A DNA stretch of 64,000 bases from Natrinema ejinorense (GTDB lineage Archaea > Halobacteriota > Halobacteria > Halobacteriales > Natrialbaceae): positions 3,286,001 to 3,350,000 of the forward strand of contig NZ_NXNI01000001.1 in assembly GCF_002494345.1 (NCBI RefSeq). Direction: 5' to 3'. Below the pieces are notes generated by a model. It saw only the letters and a program-made list of their open reading frames with translations. It made no database searches and was not told the DNA's origin. A program made the translations under genes and the position numbers. Below are positions 16,687 to 24,909 of this stretch, one piece after another (position 1 is the first letter of the stretch; every line of letters starts with the position of its first letter).

Positions 16687-17751
16687 GTGAGTGACGACAC
16701 CGACGACTGGTTCGAACGGGCGCTCGAAGACGGGGAGACGGACGAGGAGCGAACGCCGCCGACACCCGAAGCCGAACCCACCGCTGGCGACGGTTCGGCA
16801 GGCGACGATGCCGGCGAACACGACGCTGACCCCGAGTCGAACTCGACACGGGAGGGGGATGTGGCGGAGACGACCGACGACGATGACCCCCTGTTCGAGG
16901 AGGAGTTCGGCGACGCGCTCCAGGACGTCGACGCCCCGACGACCGACGCTGTGGCCGATGGGGCGGCTACCAGCGGTCCCGAGGGGTTCGACGATCTCGA
17001 TTTCGTGTTCGGGGGGAGCGACGAACCCGACTTCGACGAGGCGATCGACTCCGAACTCTCGCGACTCGAACTCGGCATCGAGGGGCTCGATCGGATGATC
17101 CAGGGTGGCGTTCCCGAGCGGTCGCTCATCGTTACGATGGGCAGCGCCGGAACCGGCAAGACCACGTTCGGCCTCCAGTTTCTCACCCACGGACTCCAGC
17201 AGGGCGAGCGAGCGGTCTTCATCACGCTCGAGGAAAGCCGCGAGCGGGTCATCAACAGCGCAACCGAAAAAGGATACGCGTTCGACGAGTACGTCGCCGA
17301 CGGCCAACTCGCCGTCGTCGACGTCGATCCGATCGAGATGGCCAACAGTCTGGCCTCGATCCGGAACGAACTCCCCACGCTCGTCGAGGAGTTCGACGCC
17401 TCGCGGCTCGTCCTCGACTCGGTTTCCTTGCTCGAGATGATGTACAAGGATCGAGCGAAACGTCGCAACGAAATATACGATTTTTCCCGGAGTTTGAAGG
17501 AGGCAGGCGTCACCGCGTTGTTGACGAGCGAGGCATCCGAGGAGACCCCCTACGCCTCCCGATACGGCATCGTCGAGTATCTCACGGACGCCGTCTTCGT
17601 CCTCCAGTACGTCCGGCCGGACGACTTCCGGGAAACCCGGATGGCGATCGAGATTCAGAAGATCCGCGACGCCAACCACTCTCGAGAAAAGAAACCGTAC
17701 GAGATTACGGCCGACGGGATCTCCGTATATCAGCAAGCCAACCTGTTCTAG
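16687..17751 (+). CDS. KaiC-like RecA-superfamily ATPase (HTR-like protein)
   Basis: Encodes 354 residues. The first ~115 are a highly acidic, low-complexity region (TDEERTPPTPEAEPTAGDG and similar). A single KaiC/RadA-type ATPase domain follows, starting LGIEGLDRMIQGGVPERSLIV, with Walker A GSAGTGKTTF near residue 155, ITLEESRE, and Walker B-like SRLVLDSVSLLEMM. The catalytic Glu-Glu of circadian KaiC is seen in LEES. Family members signal or remodel partners. The archaellum protein ArlH is a relative, but no archaellum gene is nearby. GTG at 16678 is an alternative start; the one chosen gives MSDDTDDWFERALE. Confidence 0.82.
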   Translation: MSDDTDDWFERALEDGETDEERTPPTPEAEPTAGDGSAGDDAGEHDADPESNSTREGDVAETTDDDDPLFEEEFGDALQDVDAPTTDAVADGAATSGPEGFDDLDFVFGGSDEPDFDEAIDSELSRLELGIEGLDRMIQGGVPERSLIVTMGSAGTGKTTFGLQFLTHGLQQGERAVFITLEESRERVINSATEKGYAFDEYVADGQLAVVDVDPIEMANSLASIRNELPTLVEEFDASRLVLDSVSLLEMMYKDRAKRRNEIYDFSRSLKEAGVTALLTSEASEETPYASRYGIVEYLTDAVFVLQYVRPDDFRETRMAIEIQKIRDANHSREKKPYEITADGISVYQQANLF

Positions 17752-17883
17752 CGACCGGTCCCGCGTGGCCGTGACTCAACTGGGGAATCAGTCGTCCGTT
17801 ACAACAGCGGTTTCGGCAGTAACAACGGGTTAGGAACACGTTTGCAGCCCATACTTTTGCAGGCAGCTGTTCGATGTCCCCGC

Positions 17884-18123
17884 ATGGCGCAACGGACGAC
17901 AGCCGACGAGACGCTCCCTCGAGACGAACTCGCCGCCTACCTCCAGGAACTCGCGACGGAGTTCGGGCAAAGCGAGGCGGCAGTCACCGTGCCGGTCGGG
18001 AACAAGAACGTGTCGCTCGACCCGCCCCAGAACGTCGACGTCTCCGTCGAGGTCGTCGAACGCTCGTCGATGCTCCGGGGGAACCGTGAGACAGTCGAGA
18101 TCGAACTGAGCTGGAAACCCTAA
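17884..18123 (+). CDS. Amphi-Trp domain protein
   Basis: Encodes 79 residues. The sequence TTADETLPRDELAAYLQELA, VTVPVGNKNVSLDPPQNVDVSVEVV and the ending VEIELSWKP fit the amphi-Trp domain, named after a conserved C-terminal tryptophan in an amphipathic strand. Its function is unknown. The ATG at 17884 gives the family start (MAQRTTADE); an upstream in-frame ATG is less likely. A membrane protein gene follows after one base, so the two are probably co-transcribed. Confidence 0.8.
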   Translation: MAQRTTADETLPRDELAAYLQELATEFGQSEAAVTVPVGNKNVSLDPPQNVDVSVEVVERSSMLRGNRETVEIELSWKP

Positions 18124-18124
18124 C

Positions 18125-18487
18125 ATGGCTGCCGCCGACTCCGTCCTTATCTTCGTCCTGAGCCTGCTCGTGGGAACGATCGGCATTCTCGCAGGCGCGC
18201 GGCTGGTGTTAGACAGGGATGCGAGCGTCGTGAACGCGGCGGTGACCGCGCTGATCGGCGCGGTCGCCTGGGCGATTACGAGTTTCTTCGTCGGGTGGGT
18301 TCCTATCCTGGGCGTGCTGTTGATGTTGATCATCTGGGTCGGAGTCATCAACTGGCGCTATCCCGGCGGCTGGGGATCGGCGGTCGCGATCGGCTTCATC
18401 GCCTGGATCGTCGCGGTCGCGATCGTCTACGCCTTCGCCGTCGTCGGGTTCGTGACGCCCGACGCCCTCGGGATCCCGGGCGTCTAG
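18125..18487 (+). CDS. Small haloarchaeal membrane protein
   Basis: Encodes 120 residues, almost all hydrophobic, with about four membrane spans: SVLIFVLSLLVGTIGILAGA, NAAVTALIGAVAWAITSFFV, ILGVLLMLIIWVGVINW and AVAIGFIAWIVAVAIVYAFA. No catalytic motif is seen. It starts one base after the stop of the amphi-Trp gene, which indicates an operon. Function unknown; haloarchaeal genomes often carry such a protein. Confidence 0.75.
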   Translation: MAAADSVLIFVLSLLVGTIGILAGARLVLDRDASVVNAAVTALIGAVAWAITSFFVGWVPILGVLLMLIIWVGVINWRYPGGWGSAVAIGFIAWIVAVAIVYAFAVVGFVTPDALGIPGV

Positions 18488-18688
18488 GTATCCCAGGCGT
18501 CTGGGGCCTGCACGGTGACGGCGGTCGGCTCGAACCGAGAGGACACCTCGAGGGCAGGGTGAACCGGACCACAGCCGCCGTGATGCGCCAGACGTGGACC
18601 CGAGACGCGGTTCGACGCGATGTTCCCAGCCAGGGGAACGGAAGGAAACCCCTTTTTCCGTCCGGGCGAGTGGTCTACGTAGACAGCG

Positions 18689-19117
18689 ATGTACGAGACG
18701 ATCCTCTTTCCGACGGACGGCAGTGAGCACGCGGCGACCGTCGCGGACCACGCGATCGACGTCGCGGCCACCAGAAACGCAACCCTGCACGTCCTTTCGG
18801 TCGTCGACGACCGCGCGTTTCTCGTGCTCGACGACGACCGCATCGAGCGCGTCCGCGAGGACCTCGAGACCACCGCTCGCGAGGCCGTCGACGAGGCGGC
18901 GACGCGCGCTGCCGATCACGGCGTCGAGACGGTGACTGCCGTCGAAACCGGCCACCCCGCCGAGTGTATCGTCGATTACGCCGCGACCAACGGGACGGAT
19001 CTGATCGTCATGGGAACCAGCGGTGACGAGTACGAACGGAACGTCGTTGGAAGCGTCTCCCAACGGGTCGTCCGCGAGGCCCCCGTTCCCGTCACTACCG
19101 TCGGGCCCGGCGTTTGA
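18689..19117 (+). CDS. Universal stress protein (UspA family)
   Basis: Encodes 142 residues. It starts YETILFPTDGSEHAATVADHA, the usual first strand and loop of UspA, and ends with IVMGTSGDEYERNVVGSVSQ and REAPVPVTTVG. The GTSG and GS residues form the nucleotide-binding loop of ATP-binding Usp proteins, although the spacer between them is one residue shorter than the usual pattern. It probably acts as a cytoplasmic dimer in stress response. It stands alone; a 200-bp gap without visible features lies upstream. Confidence 0.93.
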   Translation: MYETILFPTDGSEHAATVADHAIDVAATRNATLHVLSVVDDRAFLVLDDDRIERVREDLETTAREAVDEAATRAADHGVETVTAVETGHPAECIVDYAATNGTDLIVMGTSGDEYERNVVGSVSQRVVREAPVPVTTVGPGV

Positions 19118-19240
19118 ATCGCCGCCCCCTCGAGACCCAAGGGACGACGATGCGATCGGTCGAGACCGTCCCCTCCCGGAGGAACGCGTATCGTCTCGGG
19201 AAGGTAGTTTGATGTATTCCCTGCCGCTAGCTATGGATAG

Positions 19241-20776
19241 ATGCGCCGCTCGATCGTAATCACGGTCGTTTTGCTCGTTCTCGCGTTCTTGCTCGTCGGA
19301 GGGCCGTCGCTGCTGGTGTCGTTGTCGGCCGACCAGACCGCACCCGCCACGACGACCCAGACCGAGACGAAACCGACACCGAAGCTCGTCTCGCTCGAGG
19401 ATTCCGAAAGCCGCTTCTGGCAGTATCTCAGCGCACGGGAAGGGTTCAAGCGGACGAGTCCGATCAACGTCGTCGTCCGCGGCGACACCGACGACGTCGA
19501 GCGGGTCCTGACCGACGCCGACGACGGCGACTGGTCCGAGATCAACGAATCGGAGGAGGAAGCACTCCCGGATACCTACTCGCTTACCGGCGGGAACGAA
19601 TCAGACAACGAAACCGAGCCGACTAGCGGTACCGAATCCGATAACGAAACCGAGCCGACCGACGATAACGAATCCGACAGCGAAATCGAAGCGATCGACG
19701 AAGGCGGCACCGAACCAGTGCCGAACAACTCGTCGACGAACGCCACCGACGACGCGCCGCCGGACGAACCGCAGGGTCCCGCACCGAATCTCGACTGGGG
19801 GCAGGCCGACGGCGGCACTCGCTATGCGTACGTCGACCCTGGTCCGAACGAAAGCGGCTACTGGACGACCGAAACGCGCCAACTCGAGGACGGCGACTAC
19901 TACGGACAGCGATACCACATTCGGCTCTACGAGAGCCCCAACGAGGACGACGACTGGGTCATCATGCAGACGCACTCGGAACACTTCGACTGGTTTACGC
20001 TCCGTCACCGCGTCCACGGCTCACAGGACGCCCAGACGAAAGTCGAGAACGACTTCATGGAACACCCGCGAGTCGACGTCCAAGAGGACGTCCACCGCAT
20101 GTATCTCGACAACAGGAACTCCGCCGACGCCGACGGCTGGGCGACCGTCGTCGAACTCGCCGGGCTGGTGGTCGTTCCGACGATAGTCGGGGCCCGAACC
20201 CGCAGACGCCACACCAGCGGCCCCACCGAGACCGGAGAGTCCGCGAGCGAACGCGTCGCCCAGGGAACAGCCGCTGCGATCGACGACCACCTGACCGACG
20301 TCGATCGCCGCCGGCTGGCCGCCGCCTACGCCCGCCTCGAGGCCGGCCACGTCCTCCTCGTCTTTACGATCCTGGCGCTCTATCTCGGCGTTCGAATGGG
20401 TGGGCTCGCCCTCGAGCGCCAGGCCGGGTTTCTGACGCCACACCAGATCGCCGCGTTGTTGTACCCAGTGATCGGGATCGGAATTCCGGCCGCAACCTAC
20501 CTTCTCGCGCGCGGACTCACGCGACGCCTCGACGCCGCCGTCGTCGCCGCCGGCTCGCTCGCGGTCGCGATCTGGCTCGACTACAGCCTGCTCGGCGTCG
20601 ACACGCTTCCGGTGGATGTCGTCCTCCAACGGATGCTCGTCGTCGTTGCACTCGGCCTGATCGCCGCCGGCGCTGCCAAACGAGCCACCCGGCGGTCGAA
20701 ATTCAACGATATGCTGCTCGTCGGCACGGTCATGTGGGTGCTCGTACTGGTCGGAACGCTCTTCGGGTACGTTTGA
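19241..20776 (+). CDS. Large haloarchaeal membrane protein with 12-residue repeats
   Basis: Encodes 511 residues. An N-terminal membrane anchor (IVITVVLLVLAFLLVGGPSLL) is followed by an external region of about 300 residues. At residues ~119-155 three 12-residue repeats rich in Asn, Glu, Ser and Thr occur (patterns NESDNETEPT and TESDNETEPT), with N-glycosylation-like NET sites. A soluble domain follows (LDWGQADGGTRYAYVDPGPN, EDDDWVIMQTHSEHFDWFTL, HPRVDVQEDVHRMYLD). The C-terminal ~150 residues contain about four spans (VLLVFTILALYLGV, ALLYPVIGIGIPAATYLLA, VLQRMLVVVALGLIAAGAA, VGTVMWVLVLVGTLFG). I do not recognise a function. Confidence 0.75.
   Translation: MRRSIVITVVLLVLAFLLVGGPSLLVSLSADQTAPATTTQTETKPTPKLVSLEDSESRFWQYLSAREGFKRTSPINVVVRGDTDDVERVLTDADDGDWSEINESEEEALPDTYSLTGGNESDNETEPTSGTESDNETEPTDDNESDSEIEAIDEGGTEPVPNNSSTNATDDAPPDEPQGPAPNLDWGQADGGTRYAYVDPGPNESGYWTTETRQLEDGDYYGQRYHIRLYESPNEDDDWVIMQTHSEHFDWFTLRHRVHGSQDAQTKVENDFMEHPRVDVQEDVHRMYLDNRNSADADGWATVVELAGLVVVPTIVGARTRRRHTSGPTETGESASERVAQGTAAAIDDHLTDVDRRRLAAAYARLEAGHVLLVFTILALYLGVRMGGLALERQAGFLTPHQIAALLYPVIGIGIPAATYLLARGLTRRLDAAVVAAGSLAVAIWLDYSLLGVDTLPVDVVLQRMLVVVALGLIAAGAAKRATRRSKFNDMLLVGTVMWVLVLVGTLFGYV
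19597..19704 (+). repeat. Three 36-bp in-frame repeats inside the membrane protein gene
   Basis: Three consecutive 36-bp units begin AACGAATCAGACAACG, ACCGAATCCGATAACG and AACGAATCCGACAGCG. They keep the reading frame and encode the NESDNETEPT-type linker, so copy number could change without breaking the gene. Confidence 0.6.
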
Positions 20777-20877
20777 AATCGTCCGGTACGTTTGAAACCC
20801 GTCCACGAGGATTCGGTCCTCCTCGAGATCGTCGTTCTCCCTCGAAATCGTTGTTTCCCCTCGAGATCGTCTTTGTC
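20766..20877 (+). repeat. 19-bp-period direct repeats between the membrane gene and tfb
   Basis: GGTACGTTTGAAA occurs at 20766 and 20785 (period 19). Three further 19-bp units at 20821, 20840 and 20859 begin CCTCGAGATCG, CCTCGAAATCG and CCTCGAGATCG. The first unit overlaps the end of the upstream gene. The array lies about 100 bases ahead of the tfb start. Confidence 0.65.
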
Positions 20878-20941
20878 GGCCGGGAAGCCGGAATATGGGA
20901 TCGGAGCGATCGATTCGGGCGCGTGTCTTCGGTGGCGAGTC

Positions 20942-20947
20942 CTTAAG
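20942..20947 (+). promoter_or_regulatory. TATA-like box of tfb
   Basis: CTTAAG lies 27 bases before the ATG at 20975, consistent with a leaderless or very short-leader transcript, and supports that start codon. Confidence 0.5.
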
Positions 20948-20974
20948 TCCTTGGAACATCGTTATCAACATGAA

Positions 20975-21940
20975 ATGGCAAGCCCCACCCGTCAGCGCGA
21001 ACGCGATCCTGAAACGACAACCAAAACACAGGAGTCGGAGCGTGAACGGGTGTGTGACGAGTGTGAGAGCGGAACGCTCGTCAAAAGCGAAGACCAGGGC
21101 GAACTCGTTTGCGATCAGTGTGGACTCATCGTCGAACAGGCAAACATCGACCACGGGCCCGAGTGGCGTGCGTTCAACCACTCCGAACGCCAGAACAAGT
21201 CCCGCGTGGGCGCGCCGACGACCCAGACGATGCACGACAAGGGGCTGACGACATCGATCGACTGGAAGAACCAGGACGCCTACGGTCGGTCGATCTCCTC
21301 GGACAAACGCAATCAGATGCGCCGCCTGCGAAAGTGGCAAGAGCGCATCCGAACCAAAGACGCCGGCGAACGGAACCTCCAGTTCGCACTCTCCGAGACC
21401 GACCGGATGGCCTCCTCGCTGGCGATCCCACGATCCGTCCGCGAAGTCGCCTGCGTCATCTACCGGCGCGCACTCGACGAAGACCTCATCCGCGGCCGCT
21501 CGATCGAAGGCGTCGCGACCAGTACGCTCTACGCCGCCTGTCGCATGGAAGGCATCCCCCGATCGCTCGAGGAAGTCGCCGCGGTCTCACGGGTCGAACG
21601 CAAGGAGATCGGCCGCACCTATCGCTACGTCGCCCAGGAGCTCAACCTCGAGATGGAGCCGGTCAACCCGAAGAAGTACGTGCCCCGGTTTTGTTCGGAA
21701 CTCGAACTCTCCGAGGAAGTTCAGGTGAAAGCGAACGAGATCATCGATACGACGACCGAGAAAGGACTGCTCTCGGGGAAGTCGCCGACCGGCTACGCCG
21801 CCGCGGCGATCTACGCTGCCTCGTTGCTCTGTAACGAAAAGAAGACCCAGCGCGAGGTGTCTGATGTCGCACAGGTGACGGAAGTAACCATTCGGAACCG
21901 GTATCAGGAACAGATCGAAGCGATGGGCATTCACGATTGA
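20975..21940 (+). CDS. tfb: Transcription initiation factor TFB
   Basis: Archaeal TFIIB homologue that bridges TBP at the TATA box and RNA polymerase. It has 321 residues. The N-terminal zinc ribbon is [10 protein letters not shown]...[12 protein letters not shown] (CxxC...CxxC). The B-finger/reader region follows ([35 protein letters not shown]). Two cyclin-like repeats make up the rest ([22 protein letters not shown] and [18 protein letters not shown]; then [20 protein letters not shown] and [19 protein letters not shown]). Haloarchaea carry several TFBs with different target sets. It points towards the replication origin, occupying the side where an orc1/cdc6 gene is usual. Confidence 0.96.
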   Translation: MASPTRQRERDPETTTKTQESERERVCDECESGTLVKSEDQGELVCDQCGLIVEQANIDHGPEWRAFNHSERQNKSRVGAPTTQTMHDKGLTTSIDWKNQDAYGRSISSDKRNQMRRLRKWQERIRTKDAGERNLQFALSETDRMASSLAIPRSVREVACVIYRRALDEDLIRGRSIEGVATSTLYAACRMEGIPRSLEEVAAVSRVERKEIGRTYRYVAQELNLEMEPVNPKKYVPRFCSELELSEEVQVKANEIIDTTTEKGLLSGKSPTGYAAAAIYAASLLCNEKKTQREVSDVAQVTEVTIRNRYQEQIEAMGIHD

Positions 21941-22340
21941 TCCCCACTGCAAGAGTGACGGAGAACTGCCGGACTGGAACGGAATGAGCGCAGTGGGAGC
22001 GTAGGCGCGCGGTTTTCGGCCTCGTTTTATTATCGATCCGCCACAGAATGTCACTCTGCTATAAACTCGGGATCGCGTAAGTTCCGTCGTCGGGAGAAGG
22101 TACAGTCAGTTCGGGTCACTACAGATCAGTCGGATCGTACGAGAACGCGGAAATCGCGATGAGGGGGAGTCACAGTATCACGTTATTGAATGACGTGTGG
22201 TATGAAATAGCGTGTGTCAGTGGCATAGCGTGTGTCAGTAGCGTGTGGTGAGATAGTGTGGTGAGACATCACATGGTGCGTGTTGTTCAATCTCGAGTGT
22301 GGGTGCGTTTGACGGATCGTGGGATATCGAGACTCTCCCC

Positions 22341-22366
22341 CCCCCCACCCCTTCGTTTCAAGTGGA
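22341..22366 (-). promoter_or_regulatory. Origin recognition box, left (minus orientation)
   Basis: On the minus strand this reads TCCACTTGAAACGAAGGGG followed by TGGGGGG. It matches the archaeal ORB core (TCCA...GAAAC...AAGGGG) plus the haloarchaeal G-tract. It is a perfect inverted copy of 22685-22710. Orc1/Cdc6 proteins would bind here. Confidence 0.8.
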
Positions 22367-22404
22367 ACGCGTCACAGAGGTGGGTGGGGGTTCGATGGCG
22401 TTTT

Positions 22405-22560
22405 CGGATGGGAAGTTTTATTTCTATGGCAAGGAAACAGTATCCGCAGAACTAGCAGACTGAATTACTTTACTAGGGTATTGTTTGTGTTTACTAGTTC
22501 CTACTAGAACTACTTCTCTTAGCTGTCTAGGTTGCTAGACTCGTATCTATATTGCTAGAA
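22405..22560. other. AT-rich core between origin boxes (probable unwinding element)
   Basis: This is one of the most AT-rich stretches of the window, with seven CTAG tetranucleotides between 22452 and 22558, often in TACTAG or GCTAG contexts. CTAG is normally scarce in archaeal genomes. Its position between inverted ORBs fits a DNA-unwinding element. Confidence 0.65.
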
Positions 22561-22607
22561 CGATCGCTATCGGTGAATTCGCCGCCGAAATCACCCTGAA
22601 ACCCGCC

Positions 22608-22629
22608 TCGAGTCGAAACGGAGGGCTGG
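22608..22629 (+). promoter_or_regulatory. Degenerate origin recognition box-like site
   Basis: TCGAGTCGAAACGGAGGGCTGG matches the two strong boxes at about 17 of 22 positions, including GAAACG, and has the same orientation as the right-hand box. It may be a weaker (mini-ORB) site. Confidence 0.4.
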
Positions 22630-22684
22630 ACTCCCCTCGATCGGGACCGTTCATTCCATTTCTTCACCCACTCCCTCGTGAGTC

Positions 22685-22710
22685 TCCACTTGAAACGAAG
22701 GGGTGGGGGG
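22685..22710 (+). promoter_or_regulatory. Origin recognition box, right (plus orientation)
   Basis: TCCACTTGAAACGAAGGGG followed by TGGGGGG. It is identical over 26 bases to the reverse complement of the left-hand box, and the G-tract points towards oapA. Confidence 0.8.
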
Positions 22711-22941
22711 TCTCGGAACACGCACAGCCGTTCTCTATCAATATGATATTATTTAACATGGCGTGTGGTCTTCTGATACGGTATAGCATACGATACATCG
22801 TATCCTGATACACGTTCTCGCCCAGCTATCGCAACCAGCTATCGTTTCGTCTCTGGTACTCCGATCCGTCTTACAGATTCGAGGACAGTAACCGCCGATA
22901 CTAATTCGTTGTCGTCGGATATTCTATACGTCTGACGTAGG

Positions 22942-22947
22942 CTTAAG
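22942..22947 (+). promoter_or_regulatory. TATA-like box of the oap operon
   Basis: CTTAAG lies 56 bases ahead of the oapA start, leaving room for a leader of about 30 bases. GGAGGG just before the start codon can serve as a ribosome binding site, and GCACC/GGTGC in the leader can form a small hairpin. Confidence 0.45.
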
Positions 22948-23003
22948 TGGGTACAGTTTGTAGTACGCGCAGATGCACCCCGCGGTGCTGGAGGGCCCAA
23001 TAG

Positions 23004-23642
23004 ATGGGACTGTTCACAGAACTCAAAGATAGTATCTCTCGGGCTACGGATCGCCTGTTTTCGGAACAGGAGCCCAAACGAATCGGTATCTACGGTCCGC
23101 CCAATGCTGGCAAAACGACGCTCGCAAACCGTATTGCTCGTGACTGGACCGGTGATGCAGTGGGTGCGGAGAGTCACGTCCCCCACGAAACGCGTCGTGC
23201 ACGGAGGAAGGAAAACGTCGAGATCGAACGGAACGGCAAGACGGTGACTATCGACATCGTCGACACGCCCGGCGTGACGACGAAAGTCGACTACGAAGAG
23301 TTCACCGACGAGATGGACAAAGAGGACGCCATCCGCCGTTCCCGCGAAGCGACCGAGGGGGTCGCCGAGGCGATGCACTGGCTCCGAGAAGACGTCGACG
23401 GCGTCATCTATGTTCTGGATAGCGCGGAGGATCCGATTACGCAGGTCAACACCATGTTGATCGGCATCATCGAGTCCCGCGAGCTCCCCGTTTTGATCTT
23501 CGCGAACAAGATCGACCTCGAGGAATCGAGCGTCAAGCGGATCGAGGACGCTTTCCCACAGCACAAGACCGTCCCTCTCTCGGCGAAGGAAGGCGAGAAC
23601 ATGGACGAAGTGTACGACAACATCGCGGAGTACTTCGGGTGA
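23004..23642 (+). CDS. oapA: Origin-associated Era-like GTPase OapA
   Basis: Encodes 212 residues. GTPase motifs are clear: G1 GIYGPPNAGKTTLANRIARD near residue 27, G3 DIVDTPGVTTKVDYEEF near residue 90, G4 IFANKIDLEESS near residue 163, and G5 PLSAKEGENMDEVYDNIAEY. The fold resembles Era-type GTPases without the KH RNA-binding domain. The gene stands next to the origin in many Halobacteria and is there called oapA; a link to replication comes from location and from work on the locus in Haloferax volcanii. It overlaps or abuts the next gene by a few bases, so the three oap genes are one operon. Confidence 0.88.
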   Translation: MGLFTELKDSISRATDRLFSEQEPKRIGIYGPPNAGKTTLANRIARDWTGDAVGAESHVPHETRRARRKENVEIERNGKTVTIDIVDTPGVTTKVDYEEFTDEMDKEDAIRRSREATEGVAEAMHWLREDVDGVIYVLDSAEDPITQVNTMLIGIIESRELPVLIFANKIDLEESSVKRIEDAFPQHKTVPLSAKEGENMDEVYDNIAEYFG

Positions 23643-23647
23643 CCACG

Positions 23648-24049
23648 ATGCCAAAAGCAACCAACGCGGACGACTCGGATGCACCCGACGGCGTACAGAT
23701 CGACCTGATCAGCGGCGAGCGCATGGACGGAATGGCGACGATGGAGAAGATCAGGATGATCCTCGACGGCGTCCACGACGGCAACATCGTCATCCTGGAG
23801 GAAGGTCTGACGCCCGACGAGGAGAGCCGGCTCATCGAGGTCACGATGGCCGAAATCAGCCCCGACGAGTTCAACGGCATCGAGATCGAGACCTATCCCA
23901 AGTCCGAGACCAGAGATTCGTCCCTCCTTGGCCGTATCATGGGGAGCGACGCCGGGGAGGCGAAGCTGACGGTGATCGGTCCTGCCAATCAGATCGAGAC
24001 GCTCCACAAGGACGAAACGCTCATCAGCGCGCTCGTGTCCCGTAACTAA
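23648..24049 (+). CDS. oapB: Origin-associated DUF2073 protein OapB
   Basis: Encodes 133 residues of the DUF2073 family (IDLISGERMDGMATMEKIRMILD, ILEEGLTPDEESRLIEVTM, FNGIEIETYPK, LTVIGPANQIETLHKDETLIS). The family is limited to Halobacteria and relatives, and its biochemical role is unknown. It lies between oapA and oapC with start/stop overlaps on both sides, which suggests translational coupling and a shared role at the origin. A GTG at 23639, overlapping the oapA stop, is an alternative start. Confidence 0.88.
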   Translation: MPKATNADDSDAPDGVQIDLISGERMDGMATMEKIRMILDGVHDGNIVILEEGLTPDEESRLIEVTMAEISPDEFNGIEIETYPKSETRDSSLLGRIMGSDAGEAKLTVIGPANQIETLHKDETLISALVSRN

Positions 24050-24909
24050 TGCCACATCAGTGTACGAACTGCGGCCGAACGTTCGCCGACGGCTCCAAGG
24101 AGATGCTGTCGGGGTGTCCCGACTGTGGCGGGAACAAGTTCCAGTTCGCGCCGCCGACGGCCGCAGCCGAATCGTCCACCGGATCCGCGGACTCGGGAGC
24201 GGTCGATACGGCGAATCCATCAGCGGAGGCTCCCGCTTCGGAGTCGGACAGCGTCACGACGCGCGCCGCGGAGACGGTTCGTGATTGGGTGTCCGCTGAA
24301 TCCTCTCCGGCTTCCGACGACTCGAGCGGGCCGGGCGACTCGAGCACGACGCCGGAGGGAGGGTTCGACGAGTGGCCCGAGACGGCACGCCGACCCGCCG
24401 ATCGAGCTGGCTCTTCGGACGAGACGGCCAGTGACTCCTCGAGTGGGACCGAGACCGACGACCGAGCGGAATTCGACGGAAGCGACGACCGAGCGGAAGC
24501 AGAGTGGTCGACACGGTCCGATCGTGAGACGACCGCGACGATGGCGACCGACGAGAACTCGGCCCAAGCGGACGCCCGCAGCGACGTCGTTCCCGCGGAC
24601 GATCTGCCATCTCACGCCGGCGATGCCGACGGGAGCGTCGACGATACCGACGGGAGTGACGATCCCGACCAGCCGCCGGAGCACGGCCGCGTCGTCAGCG
24701 AACCCAGCGGTCAGCGACCGTCGATCGAAGAACTGCGTGCGGAACTCAACGAACAGTTCGAGAGCATCAAGATCGTCAGGCCGGGACAGTACGAGCTCAA
24801 TTTAATGGAACTCTACAACCGCGACGAGTACATCATCTCGCTGCAAGAAGACGGCCGGTACGTCATCGACGTCCCGGATTCCTGGCACGGCGACGACGGC
24901 GACGAGTAA
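24049..24909 (+). CDS. oapC: Origin-associated zinc-ribbon protein OapC
   Basis: Encodes 286 residues in three parts. Residues 1-37 form a zinc ribbon (CTNCGRTFADGSKEMLSGCPDCGG). Residues ~38-225 are a disordered, Ser/Asp/Glu-rich linker. The conserved C-terminal ~65 residues read PSIEELRAELNEQFESIKIV, RPGQYELNLMELYNRDEYII and GRYVIDVPDSW. The start codon overlaps the oapB stop (TAATG). The conserved C-terminal segment and the zinc ribbon are typical of OapC. It probably binds nucleic acid or a partner protein; the exact function is unknown. Confidence 0.87.
   Translation: MPHQCTNCGRTFADGSKEMLSGCPDCGGNKFQFAPPTAAAESSTGSADSGAVDTANPSAEAPASESDSVTTRAAETVRDWVSAESSPASDDSSGPGDSSTTPEGGFDEWPETARRPADRAGSSDETASDSSSGTETDDRAEFDGSDDRAEAEWSTRSDRETTATMATDENSAQADARSDVVPADDLPSHAGDADGSVDDTDGSDDPDQPPEHGRVVSEPSGQRPSIEELRAELNEQFESIKIVRPGQYELNLMELYNRDEYIISLQEDGRYVIDVPDSWHGDDGDE

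Larger units (their letters stand above)
21941..23003. other. Candidate oriC1-type replication origin
   Basis: About 1.06 kb with no credible gene, much lower in GC than its surroundings. A perfect 26-bp inverted repeat (22341-22366 and 22685-22710) matches the haloarchaeal origin recognition box with its terminal G-tract, the G-tracts facing outwards. Between them lies an AT-rich core (about 22405-22560). The downstream neighbours are oapA, oapB and oapC, which accompany oriC1 in Haloferax and relatives. Repeated GCGTGTG-type motifs (22195-22265, with AGCGTGTGTCAGT twice) lie to the left. The identification rests on motif and neighbours; no orc1/cdc6 gene is adjacent. Confidence 0.82.
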
